A DNA stretch of 64,000 bases from Lysobacter defluvii IMMIB APB-9 = DSM 18482 (GTDB taxonomy: Bacteria > Pseudomonadota > Gammaproteobacteria > Xanthomonadales > Xanthomonadaceae). A model generated the notes under the pieces. That model was not told where the DNA came from and did no database searches. It saw only the letters and a list, made by a program, of their open reading frames with translations. Below, one piece after another: positions 52,622 through 64,000 of the stretch (the stretch's first letter is position 1; each line of letters begins with the position of its first letter). The position numbers and the translations under genes were made by a program. The stretch covers positions 62,001 to 126,000 of the forward strand of contig NZ_AUHT01000011.1 of the NCBI RefSeq assembly GCF_000423325.1, read 5' to 3'.

Positions 52622-53481
52622 GGTACCCGATTATCGTCGCGCTCGTCGTCGCGCTCCTGCTGGGCCTGATGGGCGGCACCTACGTGGTGCGCGAGGGCCA
52701 GGTCGCGATGGTGCTGAACCTGGGCCGCGTGGACCGGACCGACATCGGCCCCGGGCTGCACTTCAAGTGGCCGCTGATCGAGCGCGCGCTGGTCTTCGAC
52801 CGCCGCCTGCAGGTGCTCGACGCCGAGCCGGAGCGCTACCTGACCTCCGAGCGCAAGGACGTGGCGGTGGACTTCTTCACCGTCGGCATGATCTACGACG
52901 TCGGCGCGTTCTACCGCGCCACCGGCGGCGACGAGTCGATCGCAGTGGACCGCCTGGCGCCGATCATCAAGGACTCGCTGCGCAACGAGATCAACTCCCG
53001 CACGCTCACCGAGATCGTCTCCGGCAACCGCTCGGAAATCATCGAGCAGCAGCTGGAGGGCATCAACCGCGGCGCCAGCACCATCGGCATCCGGATCATC
53101 GACCTGCGCCTGAAGCGGATCGACCTGCCGACCGACAGCCAGGTGATCCAGGACGTGTACCGCCGCATGCGCGCCCAGCGCCACCAGGTGGCCAGCCGCC
53201 TTCGCGCCGAAGGCGCCGAGCAGGCGCAGACGGTGCGCGCCGAGGCCGACCGCCAGCGCCAGGTGATCATCGCCGAGGCCGAGCGCGACGCGCAGCGACT
53301 GCGAGGCGAGGGTGATGCGGTCGCCGCCGCGACCTATGCCGAGGCCGCCAACCGCGACCCGGCGTTCTATGCCTTCCAGCGCAGCCTGGAGGCCTACCGC
53401 GCGGCCTTCGCGGACGGGCAGGGCGTGATCGTGCTTGACCGCGACGACGAGTTCCTGCGCTTCCTCGACAGCGACCGCTGA
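52618..53481 (+). CDS. hflC: Protease modulator HflC
   Basis: 287 residues. N-terminal membrane anchor (IIVALVVALLLGLMGGTYVV) and SPFH domain with REGQVAMVLNLGRVDRTDIGPGLHFKWP, ending in the coiled region RRMRAQRHQVASRLRAEGAEQAQ. Partner of HflK. Confidence 0.96.
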   Translation: MRYPIIVALVVALLLGLMGGTYVVREGQVAMVLNLGRVDRTDIGPGLHFKWPLIERALVFDRRLQVLDAEPERYLTSERKDVAVDFFTVGMIYDVGAFYRATGGDESIAVDRLAPIIKDSLRNEINSRTLTEIVSGNRSEIIEQQLEGINRGASTIGIRIIDLRLKRIDLPTDSQVIQDVYRRMRAQRHQVASRLRAEGAEQAQTVRAEADRQRQVIIAEAERDAQRLRGEGDAVAAATYAEAANRDPAFYAFQRSLEAYRAAFADGQGVIVLDRDDEFLRFLDSDR

Positions 53482-53488
53482 CCGGCCG

Positions 53489-53683
53489 ATGGCAGGGGAA
53501 CTGTTGGCGGCCGCGTGCCTTGCACTGGTGCTGGAGGGGCTGTTCCTGTTCGCAGCCCCCCGCGCCTGGCGCGAGGCCATGGTGCACCTGGTCCGGCTCG
53601 ACGACCGGCGCCTACGCAACGTCGGCGGGCTGGTGCTGGTCGTGGCCCTGGTGGGCCTGTGGGTGGTCCGCGGCGCGGGCTGA
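53489..53683 (+). CDS. DUF2065 small membrane protein (YjeT-like)
   Basis: 64 residues with two hydrophobic segments joined by a short loop (RLDDRRLRNVGG). Matches DUF2065, which usually sits between hflC and purA. Function unknown. Starts 7 bases after hflC. Confidence 0.88.
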   Translation: MAGELLAAACLALVLEGLFLFAAPRAWREAMVHLVRLDDRRLRNVGGLVLVVALVGLWVVRGAG

Positions 53684-53705
53684 CCGGCCGCTGGCCTTTC
53701 GCCTT

Positions 53706-54440
53706 TCAGCCGGCGACGCCGGTTTCCAGCGGCACGTCGTGTTCGCGCAGCCAGGCCACCACGGCCTTGCGCTCTTCCCGGGCTTCGGGCGTCAGCGCAT
53801 CCTCCGGCGTGCGGAAGAAGTACGCCTGGAACGTCGCGTCCTGGCCGCCCTGCGCGTGCGGGGCGGCGCCGGCCTGGAGCAGCGCCAGCACGTGGGCGCC
53901 GGCATTGACCATCGCGGCGCGGTGCAGCGGGGTGTAGCCCTGGGAGTCGGCGGCGTTCGGATCGGCGCCGGCGTCCAGCAGCAGGCTGAACTGGGCGCTG
54001 GTGCGCGGTGACACCGCCACCGCCAGCGGGGTCTCGCCGTTGCGGCGGTTGCGGGCATTCGGGTCCGCGCCCTGGCCCAGCATGAGTTCGAGGTAGGACG
54101 GGTCGTCGGCCAGGGCAGCGGTGTGCAGCGCCGTCGTGCCGTTGAACCCCTCGGCCTCCGGATCGGCCCCGCTGTCGAGCAGGGCCTCGAACCCTGCGCG
54201 GCTGCCGGACAGGATCGCGAACTGGAGCAGGTTCACTCCGTCCCTGCCACGCGCATCGGGGTCGGCCCCCTCCTGTACCTGGGTGCGCACGGCGTACGCG
54301 TTGCCATGCCGGGCCGCGCTGGCCAGGGCCGCGGCTTCGGCGTCGTCAAACGGAAGGTCCATGGGTTCTCCGCTGCAGGCACTGGTGGACAGTAGTGCCG
54401 CCAGCAGCAGGATCCGCATCATCGGCTGGCGGCTTGGCAT
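53706..54440 (-). CDS. Ankyrin-repeat protein with N-terminal export signal, candidate immunity protein
   Basis: 244 residues. Residues 1-22 form a signal (MMRILLLAALLSTSAC); the lipobox is poor at -3 (Thr), so lipoprotein status is uncertain. About five ankyrin repeats follow, with DPDARGRDGVNLLQFAI, DPEAEGFNGTTALHTAAL, DPNARNRRNGETPLAVAV and DPNAADSQGYTPLHRAAM. Ankyrin proteins bind other proteins and are known immunity partners of some secreted toxins. It lies 43 bases downstream of the lipase gene on the same strand; an immunity role is inferred from that. Confidence 0.75.
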   Translation of the reverse strand: MPSRQPMMRILLLAALLSTSACSGEPMDLPFDDAEAAALASAARHGNAYAVRTQVQEGADPDARGRDGVNLLQFAILSGSRAGFEALLDSGADPEAEGFNGTTALHTAALADDPSYLELMLGQGADPNARNRRNGETPLAVAVSPRTSAQFSLLLDAGADPNAADSQGYTPLHRAAMVNAGAHVLALLQAGAAPHAQGGQDATFQAYFFRTPEDALTPEAREERKAVVAWLREHDVPLETGVAG

Positions 54441-54483
54441 GCGCGAATACTAGCCCCAGCCGGCGGCAGTCCAGAAGCACCCC

Positions 54484-58774
<4,291 letters not shown>

Positions 58775-58980
58775 CGCGGGCACGCGGAATGGAGAGGGCG
58801 CAGTATTGCCGCGCGCGCGTGACGGGCGCCGCCACGCAGCGGCCTGGCCGGAGGCCCGCCCACGGATCGCGGCGGGGCGGCGCGGATACGGGGCACCAGC
58901 GGGTAGCATTCACCGGTTGCCACAGGGGGAAGACGACGGACACCCGCCAGGACGATTGCAAGGCGCTGCACCCGCGGCTC

Positions 58981-60078
58981 GTGCCGACAAGGCAGGCCAA
59001 GAGCTCGTGGTGGATGGTGGCGGTGCAGTTCATCCTGGGCGGCGTGGGCGGCTTCGGCGTGATCGCCGCCATCGACGCGCTGCCCGGCGAGCTGACCCTG
59101 CCGTTGCTGGCCGGCGTGCTCGCGGTGGTGCTGCTGATGCTGTGGCTGCAGGTCCTGGTCCACGAGGTCGGCCATGCGCTCGCGGGCCTGCTGGCCGGGC
59201 GCCGGTTCATCGCCGCAGGGGTGGGGCCGCTCCGGCTCGAACGCGGCGACGGTGCCTGGAACCTGCGCTGGGGCGGGGGCGTCAAGGGCATCGGCGGCTT
59301 CGCGGCGACGTTCCCGCCGGGGCCGGAACGGCGGCGCTCGGCGGCCCTCTTCGTGCTGGGCGGACCGATGGCCAACCTCGCGTCCGCGGCCGTCGCAGGG
59401 GGCGTGCTGGTCTTTGCCGACGTGTCGCAGCCCCTGGCGGTGGCCGCGCTGGGCAGCACGGCCCTGGCCGGGCTGCTGCTGGGCGTGGTCAACCTGGTCC
59501 CGCTCCAGTCGCATGGATGGCACAGCGACGGCCAGAACCTTCGGGAACTGCTGCGCGACTCCCCGGCGTGGCGCGTGATGCAGGGCCAGCAGCTCGCGCT
59601 GGCGGCGGCGATGGCCGGCATCCGGCCGCGCGACTGGCCGGTCGCTTCGGCCGGGGTCCCCGAGGGACTGCCGCCCCAGCTGCGCGCGCCCGCGCTCAGC
59701 CTGGCCGTGAGCGTCGCGCTGGACCGCGGCGAGATCGACGCCGCGCGGCAGGCCGCACGGGCGCTGGCCGGGATCTGGCCCGGCCTGCCCGATGGACAGC
59801 GCCAGGCGATCGCCGTCGTGGTGGCGACCTACGCCGCCCGCGCCGGCGACGCGGAGCTGCTCGCGGCCTGGCGGCCGCATTGCGAGGGCGGCCTGCTGGA
59901 CCTGTCGCCGTACCGGCTGTGGCTGGACGCGGAGGCGGCGGCGATGGCCGGCAACGGCGGGCAGGCGCGGCGCCTGGTGGGAGAGGCGCGCGCCGCGTTG
60001 CCGCGGGTGCATGACCGGTCGAGCGTGGTGGTGTTGGGGGAGTACCTGGACGCGCTCGAGGGGCGGGTTGCGCGGTGA
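58981..60078 (+). CDS. M50 (site-2 protease) family metalloprotease-like membrane protein
   Basis: 365 residues from GTG 58981 (ATG 59014 is the alternative). HEVGHALAGLL (residues 61-65 the HExxH zinc motif) and, near the fourth helix, NLVPLQSHGWHSDGQNL with the second metal Asp-Gly. About six hydrophobic segments in the first 200 residues. Residues about 210-365 form a soluble helical C-terminal half with TPR-like stretches (ALSLAVSVALDRGEIDAARQAARALAG). Cleaves a membrane-protein substrate, unknown. Confidence 0.75.
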   Translation: MPTRQAKSSWWMVAVQFILGGVGGFGVIAAIDALPGELTLPLLAGVLAVVLLMLWLQVLVHEVGHALAGLLAGRRFIAAGVGPLRLERGDGAWNLRWGGGVKGIGGFAATFPPGPERRRSAALFVLGGPMANLASAAVAGGVLVFADVSQPLAVAALGSTALAGLLLGVVNLVPLQSHGWHSDGQNLRELLRDSPAWRVMQGQQLALAAAMAGIRPRDWPVASAGVPEGLPPQLRAPALSLAVSVALDRGEIDAARQAARALAGIWPGLPDGQRQAIAVVVATYAARAGDAELLAAWRPHCEGGLLDLSPYRLWLDAEAAAMAGNGGQARRLVGEARAALPRVHDRSSVVVLGEYLDALEGRVAR

Positions 60079-60166
60079 CGCTACCGTCGAGCGCCGCCAT
60101 GGTGCCACGCGGGTCTTTCACGGGCCGCGGCCTAGCCTCACAGGTCCGCCCGTAGAGGACACCGCC

Positions 60167-60394
60167 ATGAACGAGCAGCACGAACGTGATCGCCAGGACG
60201 CCGGTTCCACTCCGGCTTCCGAGGGTCCGGGCGATCGCGCCCGCGACGAATCGGGGGACCGTGAGGCAGCCGAGGGGCCGCCGAACCCCTCCGACCAGAA
60301 GGCCGGCCTCGACCGCGAAGTCGGCGACATCAACGATCCCGACGACGACGGCGCACTCCCGGGCCGCATGGGCGGGGGGCTCGCCGGGGGCTGA
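60167..60394 (+). CDS. Small acidic disordered protein
   Basis: 75 residues, charged and Gly/Pro-rich, with a distinctive end GDINDPDDDGALPGRMGGGLAGG. No hydrophobic core, so likely disordered. A purine-rich GAGGAC run sits 8 bases before ATG 60167. Function unknown; similar in character to the protein at 10412-10603. Confidence 0.55.
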   Translation: MNEQHERDRQDAGSTPASEGPGDRARDESGDREAAEGPPNPSDQKAGLDREVGDINDPDDDGALPGRMGGGLAGG

Positions 60395-60434
60395 CCCCTG
60401 ACGCCCGGCGCGTTTGCGGGGCCGCTCCGGCATC

Positions 60435-61805
60435 ATGGGTCGGATGCCCAGCCAGCCGCCCCATCCGGAAGCCACCCGCCGCTCCATTGCGCGCCAGGCC
60501 TGGCCGATCATCGTCGCAAACGCGGCGGTACCGATGCTGGGTCTGGTCGACACCGCGGTCATCGGCCACTACGGCACCGCGGTCGACCTGGGCGCGCTGG
60601 CGCTGGGCGCGCTGCTGTTCAACTTCATCTACTGGAGCTTCGGCTTCCTGCGCATGGCCACCACCGGCTTCACCGCGCAGGCGGACGGGGCCGGGGACGA
60701 ACCCGAGGTGCGGGCGACGCTGGCGCGCTCGGCCGGGCTGGGCCTGCTGCTGGGCGTGGGGCTGCTGTTGCTGCAGTGGCCGCTGGTCACCGCGTACTTC
60801 GCGGTCATGGACGCCAGTGCCGCCGTGGAGGCGACGGGCGAGGGCTACTTCCGGGCAAGGATCTGGGGCGCGCCGGCGGCGCTGGCGCTGTACGCCTTCA
60901 GCGGCACGCTGATCGGGCTGGGCCACAGCCGGACGCTGCTGCTGGTGCAGCTGCTGTTGAACGGGGTCAACGCGGTGCTGGATGTGTACCTGGCGGGCAC
61001 GCTGGGGCTGGGCGCGTTCGGCATCGGGCTGGGCACCGCGATCGCCGAGTGGGCCACCTGCCTGGTCGCGGCGCTGGTGCTGTGGCGCACGCTGCGCGCC
61101 CGCCACCGGGACCGGGAGGCGTTCGTCCCCTGGGCGAGGGTGCGCGACGGGGCCCGCCTGCGACGGATGATGTCGGCCAACGGCGACATCATGGTCCGGA
61201 CCCTGTGCCTGCTGCTGGGGTTTGGCTGGTTCGCCAACCAGGGTGCGCGCTTTGGCGATGTCACGCTCGCGGCCAACCACATCCTGCTGCAACTGGTGTC
61301 GTTCAGCGCCTTCTTCCTGGACGGCTACGCCTTCGTGGCCGAGGCGCTGGTGGGGCGTGCGGTGGGTGCGCGTGACCGCGCCTGGTTCCGGCGCGTGGTG
61401 CGCCTGTCCAGCGAACTCGCGCTCGGCACCGCCGCCGCGCTTGCGGCGGGCGTGTGGCTGCTGGGGCCGGTGGTGGTCGGGCTGCTGACTTCGCTTGAGG
61501 CGGTGCGTGCCGCCGCGGTGGCCTACCTGCCGTGGACTGCCGTGTACGTGTTGCTCTCGGTCGCCGCGTTCCAGCTGGACGGCATTTTCATCGGCGCCAC
61601 CCGCACGCGCGCGATGCGCAACGCCGGGCTGGTCTCGCTGGGGGCGTTCCTGCTGGCTGCGTGGCCCGCCGCCGCATGGTGGGGAAACCACGGCCTGTGG
61701 GCCGCCTTCGTGGTGTTCGTGGTTGCGCGCGCGCTGGCGCTGCTGCCGCACTACCGGCGGCTGGAGGACTCGCTGGGACAGCCGGTGGGGGGCCGTCCGG
61801 GGTAG
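60435..61805 (+). CDS. MATE family efflux transporter (DinF-like)
   Basis: 456 residues from ATG 60435 (ATG 60444 also possible). Twelve hydrophobic segments; IVANAAVPMLGLVDTAVIGHYGTAVDLGALALG and GFTAQADGAGD in the first half and DGYAFVAEALVGRAVGARDRAWFRRVV in the second are DinF-branch MATE features. Exports toxic organic cations or other drugs with a Na+ or H+ gradient. Substrate unknown. Confidence 0.88.
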   Translation: MGRMPSQPPHPEATRRSIARQAWPIIVANAAVPMLGLVDTAVIGHYGTAVDLGALALGALLFNFIYWSFGFLRMATTGFTAQADGAGDEPEVRATLARSAGLGLLLGVGLLLLQWPLVTAYFAVMDASAAVEATGEGYFRARIWGAPAALALYAFSGTLIGLGHSRTLLLVQLLLNGVNAVLDVYLAGTLGLGAFGIGLGTAIAEWATCLVAALVLWRTLRARHRDREAFVPWARVRDGARLRRMMSANGDIMVRTLCLLLGFGWFANQGARFGDVTLAANHILLQLVSFSAFFLDGYAFVAEALVGRAVGARDRAWFRRVVRLSSELALGTAAALAAGVWLLGPVVVGLLTSLEAVRAAAVAYLPWTAVYVLLSVAAFQLDGIFIGATRTRAMRNAGLVSLGAFLLAAWPAAAWWGNHGLWAAFVVFVVARALALLPHYRRLEDSLGQPVGGRPG

Positions 61806-61832
61806 GGCGCGTGGTGCAGGACACCACGCGCC
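61806..61832 (+). terminator. Perfect palindrome between convergent MATE and gcvP genes
   Basis: 11-base arms GGCGCGTGGTG / CACCACGCGCC around a 5-base loop. It could end transcripts of both genes. The flanks are poor in T, so efficiency without Rho is uncertain. Confidence 0.5.
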
Positions 61833-61850
61833 CCATTCCAGCCGGAGGCG

Positions 61851-64000
<2,150 letters not shown>

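Overview
The window is about 64 kb of very GC-rich, densely coding chromosome. It suggests a gammaproteobacterium of the Xanthomonadaceae/Lysobacteraceae (Lysobacter, Luteimonas or a relative). The evidence is the gene order kdsA-eno-ftsB-ispD-ispF-truD...surE-pcm-YqaA-nlpD, the hfq-hflX-hflK-hflC-DUF2065...purA block, and the many GC-rich genes starting with GTG or TTG. Genus is inference. I see no rRNA, tRNA, CRISPR array, IS element or prophage, and no gene-free stretch over about 300 bases. The longest gaps (about 150-220 bases: 6742-6931, 21169-21319, 29152-29370, 55714-55916, 58775-58980) hold promoters or leader RNA, or nothing I can name.

Region by region. 1-7.9 kb: 5' part of dbpA, a predicted DNase toxin with a YezG-like immunity protein, an isoaspartyl-methyltransferase/erythromycin-esterase fusion, htpG with a sigma32-type promoter, and a cysteine-synthase homologue. 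7.9-27.2 kb: mostly accessory or housekeeping single genes, including transporters, a ClpP-like lipoprotein, a BON-domain protein, DoxX, cyclophilin, HemJ, an alkaline phosphatase, a 519-residue orphan helical protein, Nudix, thioesterase, two tandem NlpC/P60 hydrolases, a SlyD-type FKBP, DUF418, and a DadA-like/gor/N-formylglutamate amidohydrolase run. 27.2-44 kb: parE, then pyrG-kdsA-eno-ftsB-ispD-ispF-truD (nucleotide, LPS, glycolysis, division, isoprenoid and tRNA functions, with four-base stop/start overlaps), a copA-cueR copper module with its CueR promoter, then smr, surE-pcm-YqaA-nlpD, YhbY and rlmE. 44-53.7 kb: ftsH-folP, putP, miaA-hfq-hflX-hflK-hflC-DUF2065. 53.7-55.7 kb: an ankyrin-repeat protein and a secreted-type lipase on the opposite strand, sitting inside an otherwise conserved block. 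55.7-64 kb: a structured leader with an intrinsic terminator, purA, a soluble hybrid histidine kinase overlapping the purA 3' end, an M50-type protease, a MATE pump and most of gcvP, which carries an in-frame palindromic repeat.

The most interesting observations are: two candidate toxin-immunity loci (nuclease/YezG-like at 1.0-2.7 kb; lipase/ankyrin at 53.7-55.7 kb) without a visible secretion tag; a three-hairpin leader ending in a terminator just before purA; a palindromic repeat translated within gcvP; and a MerR-family copA promoter whose -35 hexamer and operator overlap the truD stop codon. All assignments are from sequence reading alone, with no database search.
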